Translations under genes and position numbers: made by a program | Assembly: GCA_910589665.1 (NCBI GenBank) | Contig: CAJUTR010000012.1 | Coordinates: 6,345 to 70,344 of the forward strand | DNA length: 64,000 nucleotides | Source of the DNA: an uncultured Eubacterium sp. | GTDB lineage: Bacteria > Bacillota > Clostridia > Lachnospirales > Lachnospiraceae | Direction of reading: 5' to 3' | In this document: in pieces, positions 35,761 to 44,953 of the stretch | Numbering within the stretch: position 1 is the first letter of the stretch | Layout of the letters: every line of letters begins with the position of its first letter | Notes under the pieces: generated by a model | Database searches by the model: none | What the model was told of the DNA's origin: nothing | What the model saw: the letters and a program-made list of their open reading frames with translations, nothing else

Positions 35761-36588
35761 ATGAATACGTTAGAACTTAAAAAGACAGCTAACGAAGTTC
35801 GCAAAGGTATCGTTACTGCTGTGCACAGTGCGAAATCCGGTCATCCGGGTGGGTCACTTTCGGCGGCAGACATTTATACATATCTGTTTTTTGAGGAATT
35901 GAATATTGATCCGAAAAACCCGCAGAAGCCGGACCGTGACCGTTTTGTCTTGAGTAAGGGCCACACGGCGCCGGGATATTATTCGGTTCTGGCAAACCGT
36001 GGATTTTTCCCAGTAGAGGATCTGAAGCAGCTGCGTCATACAGGTTCTTATCTTCAGGGACATCCGGATAAGAAACATATTCCGGGCGTGGATATGTCCA
36101 GCGGTTCTCTGGGACAGGGGATTTCAGCTGCGGTAGGTATGGCGTTGTCAGCGAAACTGAGCGGTGATGATTACCGCGTGTATACGCTCCTGGGAGATGG
36201 TGAAATCCAGGAGGGACAGGTGTGGGAGGCAGCGATGTTTGCCGGACACCGCAAGCTGGACAACTTCGTGGCCATCGTAGACAACAATGGTCTTCAGATT
36301 GACGGAGACATTGCAGATGTATGTTCTCCTTATCCGATCGACGAGAAGTTTAAGGCGTTCAATTTCCATGTGATCAATGTGGACGCGCATGACTTTGACG
36401 CGTTGAAGAAGGCATTTGATGAAGCGAAAGCGACAAAGGGACAGCCGACTGCCATTATCGCCAAAAGCGTAAAAGGAAAAGGCGTTTCCTTTATGGAAAA
36501 TCAGGCAAGCTGGCATGGTGCGGCTCCGAATGACGAGCAGTACGCGCAGGCTATGGCAGATTTAGAGAAAGTAGGTGAATCCCTGTGA
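35761..36588 (+). CDS. Transketolase, N-terminal subunit
   Basis: The 275-residue thiamine-diphosphate-binding half of a split transketolase. Visible motifs are SAKSGHPGGSLSAADIYTYL, the metal/pyrophosphate region GDGEIQEGQVWEAAMFAGH with VDNNGLQIDG, and VDMSSGSLGQGISAAVGMAL. It forms the active enzyme with the next gene's product, moving two-carbon units between sugar phosphates. The stop overlaps the next start by four bases (GTGA), giving coupled translation. Split transketolases are normal in Clostridia. Confidence 0.94.
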   Translation: MNTLELKKTANEVRKGIVTAVHSAKSGHPGGSLSAADIYTYLFFEELNIDPKNPQKPDRDRFVLSKGHTAPGYYSVLANRGFFPVEDLKQLRHTGSYLQGHPDKKHIPGVDMSSGSLGQGISAAVGMALSAKLSGDDYRVYTLLGDGEIQEGQVWEAAMFAGHRKLDNFVAIVDNNGLQIDGDIADVCSPYPIDEKFKAFNFHVINVDAHDFDALKKAFDEAKATKGQPTAIIAKSVKGKGVSFMENQASWHGAAPNDEQYAQAMADLEKVGESL

Positions 36589-37526
36589 GCGAAGTAAAAA
36601 AGATTGCAACTCGTGAGAGTTATGGAAATGCCCTGGCAGAGTTGGGGGCAGAATTTGAAAATCTTGTCGTTTTGGATGCCGATCTGGCAGCGGCGACAAA
36701 AACAGGAGTATTTAAAAAGGCTTTCCCTGACAGACATATTGACTGTGGTATCGCCGAGTGTAACATGATGGGCATCGCAGCCGGACTTGCTGCGACAGGA
36801 AAGATTCCGTTTGCGAGTTCTTTTGCGATGTTTGCAGCTGGACGTGCGTTTGAGCAGGTTCGTAACTCGATCGCATATCCGAAACTGAACGTGAAGATCG
36901 GCGCGACACATGCCGGGATCTCAGTTGGTGAGGATGGTGCAACCCATCAGTGTAATGAAGATATTGCTCTGATGAGAACGATTCCGGGTATGGTTGTGAT
37001 CAATCCGTCGGATGATGTGGAAGCAAAGGCAGCCGTACGTGCGGCAATCGAGCACGAAGGACCGGTTTACCTGCGGTTTGGACGCCTTGCGGTTCCGGTG
37101 ATTAATGAGAAACCGGATTATACATTTGAACTCGGCAAGGGTGTAGTACTGCGTGAGGGAGGGGATGTGACGATCATCGCCACTGGTCTTCCAGTATCCG
37201 AATGCCTTGCTGCTGCGGATAAGCTTGCGGCGGACGGCATAGATGCGAAAGTCATCAATATCCATACGATCAAGCCTTTGGATGAGGAACTCGTACTGGC
37301 TGCTGCGAAGGAAACAGGAAAAGTTGTTACCGTGGAAGAGCATTCCGTGATCGGCGGACTGGGAAGCGCCGTTTGTGACGTTCTTTCTGAGAAATGTCCG
37401 ACGAAGGTAATGAAGATCGGTATCAACGATACATTTGGCGAGTCTGGGCCAGCTGTGGAGCTCGTGAAGAAGTACGGCTTGGATGCAGACAGTATCTATG
37501 CGAAAGTAAAAGATTTCACTAAATAA
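36585..37526 (+). CDS. Transketolase, C-terminal subunit
   Basis: The 313-residue partner subunit with the pyrimidine-binding and C-terminal domains. Motifs: VLDADLAAATKTGVF, the catalytic Glu region IDCGIAECNMMGIAAGLA, HAGISVGEDGATHQCNEDIA, and EEHSVIGGLGSAVCDVL. It starts at GTG 36585, overlapping the upstream gene. A terminator at 37581 closes the transaldolase-transketolase unit. Confidence 0.94.
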   Translation: MSEVKKIATRESYGNALAELGAEFENLVVLDADLAAATKTGVFKKAFPDRHIDCGIAECNMMGIAAGLAATGKIPFASSFAMFAAGRAFEQVRNSIAYPKLNVKIGATHAGISVGEDGATHQCNEDIALMRTIPGMVVINPSDDVEAKAAVRAAIEHEGPVYLRFGRLAVPVINEKPDYTFELGKGVVLREGGDVTIIATGLPVSECLAAADKLAADGIDAKVINIHTIKPLDEELVLAAAKETGKVVTVEEHSVIGGLGSAVCDVLSEKCPTKVMKIGINDTFGESGPAVELVKKYGLDADSIYAKVKDFTK

Positions 37527-37580
37527 ACGGAAAGGGTAAAAGACCTTTTCGGTCCAGTATGAGATAATACGGAATATATG

Positions 37581-37618
37581 AAAACAGAGTTCTGTTCGAT
37601 GGGAACTCTGTTTTCATT
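37581..37618 (+). terminator. Terminator after the transketolase genes
   Basis: AAAACAGAGTTC at 37581-37592 pairs perfectly with GAACTCTGTTTT at 37603-37614; the stem ends in TTTT. The A/T ends would work in both directions. Confidence 0.85.
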
Positions 37619-37625
37619 CCTTTAA

Positions 37626-37654
37626 TTGAAATGTAAGATCATTTATGATAAAAT
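37626..37654 (+). promoter_or_regulatory. Promoter for the chemoreceptor gene
   Basis: TTGAAA, a 17-base spacer and TAAAAT at 37649-37654. It leaves an 80-base leader with a small CGTAC/GTACG hairpin. I do not see a flagellar sigma-D promoter. Confidence 0.5.
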
Positions 37655-37738
37655 TATTGCCGACGTACCTTTTTGTACGGAAAGCGCATAAGAAAAATAG
37701 AATATGGTTCAATTTAGGTTTATGGAGGTAATAACATC

Positions 37739-39766
37739 ATGAAATTTCTTGCGAATCGTAGACTGGCAACACGAATTAGTATTATTACGACAGTGATCAC
37801 ATTAGCTGGCATGCTGCTGCTCTGGCGGGCTGTGTCCGACAATGCCGCATCTTTGGTTAGTAGCGATATTACAAATCAGATGACGGATGCGGTAGAATCC
37901 AGAGCTTCCATTATCAATGATTATGTGACTTCAGCCGAGGAGTATATGACTGCGTTTGCGCTTGGCAGTGAGGTACATGATCTTCTTGCAAATCCGAGGG
38001 ACCCGGAACTGGTAAAAAAAGTTCAGAAATATACAGAGGATTTTGCTGCGGTAAAAGGTATCTTTGAAGGGTTGTACATTGCGACACCCGAAACACATGT
38101 TTTGACACATACGTCTCCTGATGCGGTTGGCATGACTACCCGAACAGGTGATTCGCTGCAGACGTTCCGCGAAACGATCTTGGCAGAGCAGAAACTTACC
38201 AATCTGGGTATCATGAAATCCCCGGGTACGGGAAGCATGATCCTATCCATGTATTACCCGATCTTTGAAAATGGAAAGTGTATCGGTTATGTAGGGGCCG
38301 GTGTGTATGCGAGTCATTTAATGGATGTACTTCTCGATCTCGACATAAAGGGTCTGCCGAACAGTGAATATGTGTTTTTAAATGCAAAGACGGGTGTGTA
38401 TCTTTATCACGAGGATGAGGCATTACTAAATACGGAAACGAAAGATGCTGGATATTTGGAAATTATAGACATCATAAAATCGGATGAAAATACAGAGGCC
38501 AATACATATTCTTATCAGGATGAAAACGGCATCGATCAAATGGTCGTATACAAATATTTAAAAGACCGCGGCTGGGTATTTATGGTTCGAGACGATACAT
38601 CCGAGGTTTATCGTTCGGTCGAGACGGTGCGGTTTGTCGTAGCCTCTCTCTGTGCAGGGGTTGCCGCTGCCATCATATTGGTTACTCTTCTGATCCTGTA
38701 TCGGGAAAGTAAGGAGCTGATGGTCGTCGAGAGCGCTATAAGAAATCTTGGGAATATGGATCTTCATGCTGACCGGGAACTGGAAGCTTTTTATGGCAGA
38801 AAGGATGAAATCGGTTTGATCTCGCAGACGGTTCATCATGTCTGTGACTGTCTGTGGAAAACGATTGACGATATCGGGCGGATTCTAGGAGAGATGGCAA
38901 ACGGGAATATCTCGGTAGATGTTGCGAAAAATAGAGACTATTATATCGGTGATTTTAAGGTGCTGGCGGAAAGCCTGAATACGATCCGCATGAACCTTAC
39001 CGGTGTCATGCGAGATATTTCATTTATTGCTAATCAGGTTGACGAGGAGGCAGATCTGGTATCTATAAGAGTACAGACGCTGTCAGAAGGGACTGCGGAA
39101 CAGTCGCAGTCGGTAGATGGTCTTGTTTCCAATGTGACGGAGATCACATCGCAAATACAAAAAAGCGCCGTCCGCTGCGCCGATGCAAGCAAACTTGTCG
39201 ATAAGGCGAATGGATATGCCATCGAAACGGATACGAAAATGGCTCAATTAAAGGAAGCAACAAAAAATATAGATCAGTCTTCGACAAAGATTGGAAGTAT
39301 CATAAAAACAATTGATGAAATTGCGTTCCAGACGAATATTCTGGCTCTAAATGCCGCTGTCGAAGCAGCGCGCGCCGGTTCTGCCGGAAAAGGTTTCTCG
39401 GTGGTAGCGGAAGAGGTTCGCAATCTCGCTTCCAAGTCAGGAGATGCAGCTCAGAATACCGTCGTGTTGATCGGAAGTTCAATGGAAGCTTCCAAATCGG
39501 GAACTGAATCTACGAATCACGCGATTTCTTCTATGCAGGTGATCAATGAGTGCATCCAGTCGATCAAAGTACTTATGGATGAGATCGTGTCGGCCAGCGT
39601 CCAGCAGTCAGAAATGATCGCCTCAGTGGAAATGGGTATCAAAGAAATTTCGAAAGTCATTCAGACAAATTCGGATGCTGCGGAAGAAAGCGCGTCGGTT
39701 TCAAAAGAGTTGTCAGATCAGGCAAGGACGCTGAACCAGCTGATCGGTCAGTTCCATATCAAGTGA
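37739..39766 (+). CDS. Methyl-accepting chemotaxis protein with dCache-like sensor
   Basis: A 675-residue chemoreceptor. It has a first membrane segment (about 14-30) and a long extracellular dCache-like sensor (about 35-295, with TPETHVLTHTSPDAVGMTTR, YYPIFENGKCIGYVGAGVY and RGWVFMVRDD). A second membrane segment lies at about 300-322. A HAMP-like linker and a long helical signalling domain (about 420-670) follow, with the conserved hairpin tip DEIAFQTNILALNAAVEAAR and KGFSVVAEEVRNLASKS. It should couple to CheA/CheW, none of which is in the window. The ligand is unknown. GGAGG precedes the ATG. A 38-base gap separates the DUF5662 gene. Confidence 0.93.
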   Translation: MKFLANRRLATRISIITTVITLAGMLLLWRAVSDNAASLVSSDITNQMTDAVESRASIINDYVTSAEEYMTAFALGSEVHDLLANPRDPELVKKVQKYTEDFAAVKGIFEGLYIATPETHVLTHTSPDAVGMTTRTGDSLQTFRETILAEQKLTNLGIMKSPGTGSMILSMYYPIFENGKCIGYVGAGVYASHLMDVLLDLDIKGLPNSEYVFLNAKTGVYLYHEDEALLNTETKDAGYLEIIDIIKSDENTEANTYSYQDENGIDQMVVYKYLKDRGWVFMVRDDTSEVYRSVETVRFVVASLCAGVAAAIILVTLLILYRESKELMVVESAIRNLGNMDLHADRELEAFYGRKDEIGLISQTVHHVCDCLWKTIDDIGRILGEMANGNISVDVAKNRDYYIGDFKVLAESLNTIRMNLTGVMRDISFIANQVDEEADLVSIRVQTLSEGTAEQSQSVDGLVSNVTEITSQIQKSAVRCADASKLVDKANGYAIETDTKMAQLKEATKNIDQSSTKIGSIIKTIDEIAFQTNILALNAAVEAARAGSAGKGFSVVAEEVRNLASKSGDAAQNTVVLIGSSMEASKSGTESTNHAISSMQVINECIQSIKVLMDEIVSASVQQSEMIASVEMGIKEISKVIQTNSDAAEESASVSKELSDQARTLNQLIGQFHIK

Positions 39767-39802
39767 TGACAGATCCTGTATCTGGAAGTAGGAGGAGGAG
39801 TT

Positions 39803-40324
39803 ATGCAGCCGTGGAAACATTTTCGTACGATTACGAAGCATCGTCATCAGGTCATAAAACATTGTTTTCATGCGGGGATCCTTTGGCAGGGTCTCCGGCA
39901 TGACCTGTCAAAATATACGCCAACCGAATTTATCCCCGGGGCAAAGTATTATCAGGGAGGGCGCAGTCCGAATGCCAAAGAGAGGGAGACGAATGGCTAC
40001 TCAAAAGCATGGCTCCACCATCAAGGCAGGAACCGCCATCATTTTGAGTACTGGCAGGACTACAATCCGCAGACCAGACTGAAAGAGCCTGTTAAAATGC
40101 CGCTCCGTTATGTAAAAGAGATGTTCTGTGACCGAGTGGCGGCTAGTAAAATATATAGTGGCAGCGACTATACGGAGGATATGCCGCTCGCCTATTTCCA
40201 AAAAGGAAAATACTGCCGTTTGATTCACCCAGAAACGTCAGACTTGATCGAGAGTCTTCTAACGATGCTGAAAGAAAAAGGCGAGAAGGAGACATTTCGC
40301 TATATCAAAAATCTAAAAGAATGA
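39803..40324 (+). CDS. DUF5662 family protein
   Basis: A 173-residue soluble protein matching my recollection of the DUF5662 family, sometimes mislabelled catalase. It is rich in His, Trp and Tyr: KHRHQVIKHCFHAGILWQG, LRHDLSKYTPTEF, WLHHQGRNRHHFEYW, and FCDRVAASKIY. The spaced His and His-Asp pairs resemble an HD-type metal-binding helical bundle, but no activity is known to me. GGAGGAGG lies just before the ATG. The stop overlaps the next frame's first possible start. Confidence 0.8.
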   Translation: MQPWKHFRTITKHRHQVIKHCFHAGILWQGLRHDLSKYTPTEFIPGAKYYQGGRSPNAKERETNGYSKAWLHHQGRNRHHFEYWQDYNPQTRLKEPVKMPLRYVKEMFCDRVAASKIYSGSDYTEDMPLAYFQKGKYCRLIHPETSDLIESLLTMLKEKGEKETFRYIKNLKE

Positions 40325-40347
40325 ATTCTATGATGCGGGAGGTAACA

Positions 40348-41250
40348 ATGGTACAAAACGTAATTGATCTGATCGGACACACACCGTTAGTCAGTTTGGA
40401 AAAAATGACGGGGCTGCCGATTTATGCAAAGGCGGAATTTTTAAATCCTGGCGGCAGTATAAAAGACCGTGTGGCAAAAAATATGGTGGAGCAGGCAGAA
40501 AAAGATGGTTTATTGAAACCAGGCATGACGATCGTAGAACCGACAAGCGGTAATACGGGGATCGGTCTTGCGTTTGTCGGCGTGAGAAAAGGATATCGTG
40601 TCATTATCGTGATGCCGGAGAACATGAGTGAGGAGCGCAAAAAGATCATCCGCGCACTCGGAGCAGAATTGGAACTGACGCCGCCTGAAGATAGCATCGA
40701 CGGTTCGGTAAGGAGAGCGGAGGAATTGGCCGGGGAGCTGGGAAATTGCTTTCTGCCGCAGCAGTTTACAAATCCGAACAATCCAGGGATCCATTACAAG
40801 ACGACAGCTGTCGAATTGTTTGAGCAGATGGAGGAAAAGGTCGATGTTTTTGTGTCCGGACTCGGAAGCGGCGGGACGCTGCAGGGGATCGGCAAGTATT
40901 TGAAAGAAAAGAATCCAGCGGTCCGGATCGTTGCCGTGGAGCCGAAAAATGTTTCCGCTTTGCTTGGACATGAGCCGGGACTTCACAGCATACAGGGGAT
41001 CGGTGACGGATTTGTACCAGAAGTTTTAGATACCACCCTGATCGATGATATTGTGGAAGTGACGGATGAGGACGCGGTGAATACGGCGAGGGAACTTGCC
41101 TCTGTACAGGGGCTTTTGTGCGGTACTTCTTCCGGGGCCAATGTGTGGGCGTGCCGGAAGATGGCGGAGAAGTATGGAAATGGACAGCGCATCGCAACGG
41201 TGCTGGCAGACCGGATGGAGAGGTATTTTAGTACCGGACTGCTCGGATAA
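40348..41250 (+). CDS. cysK: Cysteine synthase (O-acetylserine sulfhydrylase)
   Basis: A 300-residue PLP enzyme making cysteine from O-acetylserine and sulfide. Motifs: IGHTPLVSLEKM at the start, the PLP Lys in NPGGSIKDRVAKNM, the substrate loop VEPTSGNTGIGLAF, the phosphate-binding VSGLGSGGTLQGIGKYL, and a late LLCGTSSGANVWA Ser site. GGGAGG lies 6 bases before the ATG at 40348; a weaker ATG at 40321 overlaps the previous stop. Distinguishing CysK from CysM or a cystathionine synthase by eye is not fully safe, but the length and motifs favour CysK. No cysE lies next to it. Confidence 0.92.
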   Translation: MVQNVIDLIGHTPLVSLEKMTGLPIYAKAEFLNPGGSIKDRVAKNMVEQAEKDGLLKPGMTIVEPTSGNTGIGLAFVGVRKGYRVIIVMPENMSEERKKIIRALGAELELTPPEDSIDGSVRRAEELAGELGNCFLPQQFTNPNNPGIHYKTTAVELFEQMEEKVDVFVSGLGSGGTLQGIGKYLKEKNPAVRIVAVEPKNVSALLGHEPGLHSIQGIGDGFVPEVLDTTLIDDIVEVTDEDAVNTARELASVQGLLCGTSSGANVWACRKMAEKYGNGQRIATVLADRMERYFSTGLLG

Positions 41251-41341
41251 AAGAATTTGCCATATGTTTGTGGATTTTTCATGTATAATAATGGAATGAA
41301 ACAACAATCATAATTCTTATTTATAGAAACGAGGGAGAAAA

Positions 41342-42637
41342 ATGGAAGGCAGAAAACGATCTTTTATCCGTCTCCTGCTTTTGGGGACAGTATTGTTTTG
41401 TGGGATGAGCGCCGTTATGGTGAGGAACGGCACTGTATACGCGAAAGAGGTTCGGGCAGTCTGGGTTTCCTTTTATGAGTACGAAGGAGCTGGATTGAAA
41501 AATAAGGGCGAAGGAGAATTTCGGCAGAATGCGGATCAGATGTTCCGCAATATCCGCGACAACGGATGTAATACGGTCTATTTTCATGTGAGGGCTTTTG
41601 ACGATGCCATCTGGCCGTCGGATAATTTTGACTTCAGTTCGTATATGGGCGACGATACGCCGTCATATGATCCGCTTGCCATTTTGATCGAGGCAGCACA
41701 TAAGTATAAATTGTCATTTCATGCGTGGATGAATCCATATCGGATCACGCAGAAGAAAATATACGATCCGTCGGAGGAATCTACAACGAGCCGTATTCTT
41801 TTGGCGGTTCGAGAAGTCATCGATAATTATGGCGTGGACGGTATCCATTTTGATGATTACTTTTATCCGTCAAAGGGCCATAAACAGTACTCCAAATATT
41901 CATCGCTGTCCGTGAAAAAGAAGAAGTCGTACACGAATGCGATGGTTCAGACCGTTTACAATACGGTAAAGCAGAAATCTGACTCGCTTTCGTTTGGTAT
42001 CAGTCCAGCGGGAAATGTCGAGTACTGTGAGTCGATTGGTGCAGATGTGAAAACGTGGATGAGTGAACCAGGGTATGTGGATTATATCATTCCGCAGATT
42101 TACTGGTCCAATGTCTATATGCTCGGAGGGAAGAAGACTAAGCTGTTTGACCAGCGGCTGCTGCAGTGGAGGCAGTTAAATACAGCGGGAGTGGAAATGT
42201 ACATCGGATTGGGATTATACCGGGGAGGGATGAAAGATAGTTCCGATCTAGGCTGGGGCAGAAGTTCCAAAGTGGTAGCCAGTGAGATCAGCAAGACGCG
42301 AAGGAGTTCCGGCGTTTCGGGATACTCGCTTTTCAGTTATGAAAGTCTCTATAAAAAGGCTTGCCAAAAAGAAGTGAAAAATATGCTCTCGCGTATTTCC
42401 ACCGTAAAGATCAAAGCGGCCTCGGGCCGTAAAATGAAGCGGGGACAGCGCGTGAAGCTGACGGCGTCCGTTTGGCCGATTCGTTTAGGTCAGAGCGTGA
42501 CGTGGAAGTCGTCGAACCGGAAGATCGCGACGATATCAAAACGCGGTGTTGTGAGGGCTAAGAAAAAGGGAACCGTAAAAATGTACGCAAAGAAGGGAAG
42601 CCGGAAAGCAGTTATTCGGATCCAGGTGGTTTCCTGA
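41342..42637 (+). CDS. Secreted GHL10-type glycoside hydrolase with Ig-like domain
   Basis: A 431-residue exported protein. The signal peptide ends near residue 35 (VYAKEVRAVW). A GHL10/DUF187 TIM-barrel domain (about 36-345) follows, with VRAVWVSFYEYEG, the strand NGCNTVYFHVRAFDDAIWPS, FHAWMNPYRI, VDGIHFDDYFYP, and VDYIIPQIYW. The last 75 residues form a Lys/Arg-rich Big_2-type domain (VTWKSSNRKIATISKRGVV), like those on the deacetylase and the NlpC protein. Relatives are predicted to act on peptidoglycan or other glycans. Substrate is not defined by sequence. Confidence 0.88.
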   Translation: MEGRKRSFIRLLLLGTVLFCGMSAVMVRNGTVYAKEVRAVWVSFYEYEGAGLKNKGEGEFRQNADQMFRNIRDNGCNTVYFHVRAFDDAIWPSDNFDFSSYMGDDTPSYDPLAILIEAAHKYKLSFHAWMNPYRITQKKIYDPSEESTTSRILLAVREVIDNYGVDGIHFDDYFYPSKGHKQYSKYSSLSVKKKKSYTNAMVQTVYNTVKQKSDSLSFGISPAGNVEYCESIGADVKTWMSEPGYVDYIIPQIYWSNVYMLGGKKTKLFDQRLLQWRQLNTAGVEMYIGLGLYRGGMKDSSDLGWGRSSKVVASEISKTRRSSGVSGYSLFSYESLYKKACQKEVKNMLSRISTVKIKAASGRKMKRGQRVKLTASVWPIRLGQSVTWKSSNRKIATISKRGVVRAKKKGTVKMYAKKGSRKAVIRIQVVS

Positions 42638-42660
42638 TCGGGAAAGGGCAGTGTTACAAG

Positions 42661-43209
42661 GTGATTGAAGCATTTGATTATGGGATTTTGGAGTCGTTTC
42701 AGCAGATCCACAACAGTGTACTGACATTGTTTTTTCAGTTTTTTACGTGGATCGGCGAGGGCGGTGCGGTCTGGATCGTAGCAGGCATCGCCCTTTTGGT
42801 TCAAAAAGATAAAAGAAAATATGGCGTTATCGTCATCTTGTCACTGCTTTTCTGCCTGATTTTTGGGAATGGCTTATTAAAGCATGCGGTCGCGCGTCCG
42901 CGGCCCTGCTGGCGCCATCCGGAAGTGGAAATGCTCATTTCCATACCGACCGACTTTTCATTTCCTTCCGGGCATACATTTTCTTCGTTTGCGGCGGCTT
43001 TGTCGATTACATATTGGAATAAAAGATATGGAATAGCTGCGTTTTTGCTTGCTGTTATCATTGCAGCGTCGAGAATGTATTTTTTTGTCCATTATCCGAC
43101 GGATATTGCGGCTGGCGCCGTGTTTGGAAGTATGCTGGCTGCTATTAGTATTGTTATTGTTGAGAAGCTGATCTTACGCTCGGAGAAGGGAAGGCTGCTT
43201 TTCAGATAA
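42661..43209 (+). CDS. PAP2-family membrane phosphatase
   Basis: A 182-residue integral membrane phosphatase of the PAP2 superfamily, a group that dephosphorylates undecaprenyl pyrophosphate or phosphatidic acid-type lipids. The three catalytic motifs are complete: KHAVARPRPCW, PSGHTFSSFA, and SRMYFFVHYPTD, with about five membrane segments. It starts at GTG 42661, 23 bases after the previous stop; the ribosome site is weak, so the start is moderately sure. Confidence 0.9.
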   Translation: MIEAFDYGILESFQQIHNSVLTLFFQFFTWIGEGGAVWIVAGIALLVQKDKRKYGVIVILSLLFCLIFGNGLLKHAVARPRPCWRHPEVEMLISIPTDFSFPSGHTFSSFAAALSITYWNKRYGIAAFLLAVIIAASRMYFFVHYPTDIAAGAVFGSMLAAISIVIVEKLILRSEKGRLLFR

Positions 43210-43255
43210 GTAACCACATTGGTGTCCATGGCATCATACGATGAGGAGGAATAGA

Positions 43256-43936
43256 ATGGCTGTTATTTTAATCGCGATCGGAATGCTTTTGACAGGGATT
43301 GATATTCACGGGCAGTTCGGTATTGTGTATCCGACATTTCATGTAGAGGGAGCGGTGGGGAATTATGAACTGAGCGAATCCATACGTCTGTATACGACCG
43401 AAAATATTTTAGGGCGTGAAGTGCAGGTGGATTATCTGCCGGATCTCGTCGGATGCCTGCTTATCTTGATCGGCGTTTGTCTGCTTGTCAAATATAATAG
43501 GCAGTTTTTGCTGAGCATTCCGTTTATACTAGCAACAGCTCTTCTTTCGGTACTTTTACGGGTAAGTGGTTTTATCGAGCAGGGGCCGGAACTTGTCATT
43601 TGGATCCTGGCCTGTTATTTTCTTCAGATCGCGTGTGAACTTGTCATGGAGTATTTTGTCATTTATTGTACGGCGGGTGCGACCGACACCCTTGTGAATC
43701 AGGCGACAAATACCCGGATGCTGTTTGGGTGGTGGATCACGGTGCTCTGCCGAGTGTACATGGCGTTTCTGACGTTTGTGGGGCATTTTGGCGTGAAGCG
43801 TTGGTATCAGGTCGTGCTTGGCCTGGCAACACTTTTTTTCCTGTATCATCTGATTACGACGAAAAAATATGTAGGACTCAGCAAACCGCTGAAAATCGGG
43901 GAGAGAAGAGAACGCGGCAAAAAGGAAAAACTCTGA
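43256..43936 (+). CDS. Membrane protein of unknown function
   Basis: I do not recognise this 226-residue protein. It has an N-terminal hydrophobic segment (2-18), an extracytoplasmic stretch with GIDIHGQFGIVYPTFHVEGA, then about five hydrophobic segments and a strongly basic tail (RRERGKKEKL). AGGAGG ends 6 bases before the ATG at 43256, preferred over the ATG at 43241 that overlaps this ribosome site. It is 47 bases after the PAP2 gene and probably cotranscribed with it. Confidence 0.75.
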   Translation: MAVILIAIGMLLTGIDIHGQFGIVYPTFHVEGAVGNYELSESIRLYTTENILGREVQVDYLPDLVGCLLILIGVCLLVKYNRQFLLSIPFILATALLSVLLRVSGFIEQGPELVIWILACYFLQIACELVMEYFVIYCTAGATDTLVNQATNTRMLFGWWITVLCRVYMAFLTFVGHFGVKRWYQVVLGLATLFFLYHLITTKKYVGLSKPLKIGERRERGKKEKL

Positions 43937-43988
43937 TTTATGTAAAAGGTTATAAAAACAGGATGTAACTTTTGTGAATTTGTGCCAA

Positions 43989-44017
43989 TTTACAAATCTG
44001 CAAAAGGATGGTATGAT
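43989..44017 (+). promoter_or_regulatory. Promoter for the Tad-like operon
   Basis: TTTACA, a 17-base spacer and TATGAT at 44012-44017, 43 bases upstream of the first gene. It is the only convincing promoter seen for the ten genes that follow. Confidence 0.55.
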
Positions 44018-44059
44018 AACTGCATTCCACCAAAAAAATAGGGAGGGGGAAGCAGTAGA

Positions 44060-44953
44060 TTGAAAATTGCTTTTTGGAGCAATTCACCGGGAAAGACAGG
44101 CGTTACAGGAAATCTGTCCTGTATCAGCATCGTATCAGCGATGTACCATACGTCAGAGATGGTACTATTCGAAAATCATGCAAATATCAACAATCTTGGC
44201 AGTACATTTCTAAATCCAAATTCCTATGACAGATTACAGGAGAAAAATTCATATTTTGTAGAAAATGGGTTGGGGAGGATCTTAAGTTATTGTGATATGG
44301 GAGATATGGTAAATACGGGTATGGTATACCGTACATGTCTTTCGGTATTTGACCAGAGGGTGTTTTATCTGCCGGTTGGCGGGATGAACCAGGATCTGAT
44401 GGAATACCGGCTGAAAAGGCATGCCGGGGATGTGATGGATATGTTGGAACAAGTATATCCTACCGTATGTGTGGACATATCTTCCTCCACTCTCGAAAGT
44501 TCAAGAAAAATCTTAAAAGAAGCAGATCTAGTTGTGGTGAACTTAAGCCAGAACAATCAGCAGTTATCTCATTTCTTCCGAAATTTTTCAGAAATCCAGA
44601 AAAAAGCATTCTATGTGATAGGAAATTATGATCCTCATTCCGAGATCACGAAGCATGACATTGTGAAACGGTTTGGCCTGCCAGGATTCATAGTTGGTAC
44701 GATACCATATAACCGGCGTTTTGCAGATGCGCTTACGAAAGGGAACGTGATATCTTTTCTGCTTCGAAATTATGAGTGCGGAAAAGAAAATGTAAACTAC
44801 GAATTTATCAGCGCCGTAAAAGAAACGGCGTGCCTGCTCGAGCAGGCAAAACAGGATCTTAAGATCCGGGCGGAGAAGGGTGGTGTGGACGATGAAACGA
44901 AAGCGAGGGTATGTTTTGACAGCAGCGCTGTTCGCGGTGATCCTCCTGAGTAA
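44060..44953 (+). CDS. TadZ/CpaE-like ParA-family protein
   Basis: A 297-residue soluble protein starting MKIAFWSNSPGKTGVTGNL, a P-loop of the deviant ParA/MinD type. Further signs are VCVDISSSTLESSRKILKEA (Walker B-like strand and following helix) and a VVVNLSQNNQQLSHF strand. Such proteins position Tad pilus machines at the membrane. The start is a TTG at 44060 with GGGAGGGGGAAG upstream. It is the first gene of the operon and overlaps the next gene by 62 bases. The fold is clear; the TadZ role is inferred from the neighbouring TadA-like ATPase. Confidence 0.78.
   Translation: MKIAFWSNSPGKTGVTGNLSCISIVSAMYHTSEMVLFENHANINNLGSTFLNPNSYDRLQEKNSYFVENGLGRILSYCDMGDMVNTGMVYRTCLSVFDQRVFYLPVGGMNQDLMEYRLKRHAGDVMDMLEQVYPTVCVDISSSTLESSRKILKEADLVVVNLSQNNQQLSHFFRNFSEIQKKAFYVIGNYDPHSEITKHDIVKRFGLPGFIVGTIPYNRRFADALTKGNVISFLLRNYECGKENVNYEFISAVKETACLLEQAKQDLKIRAEKGGVDDETKARVCFDSSAVRGDPPE

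Noticed and set aside
37626..37700. Possible flagellar sigma-D promoter before the chemoreceptor gene
   Set aside because: A GCCGA sequence exists at 37659 but no TAAA at the right spacing; a sigma-A-type promoter fits better.
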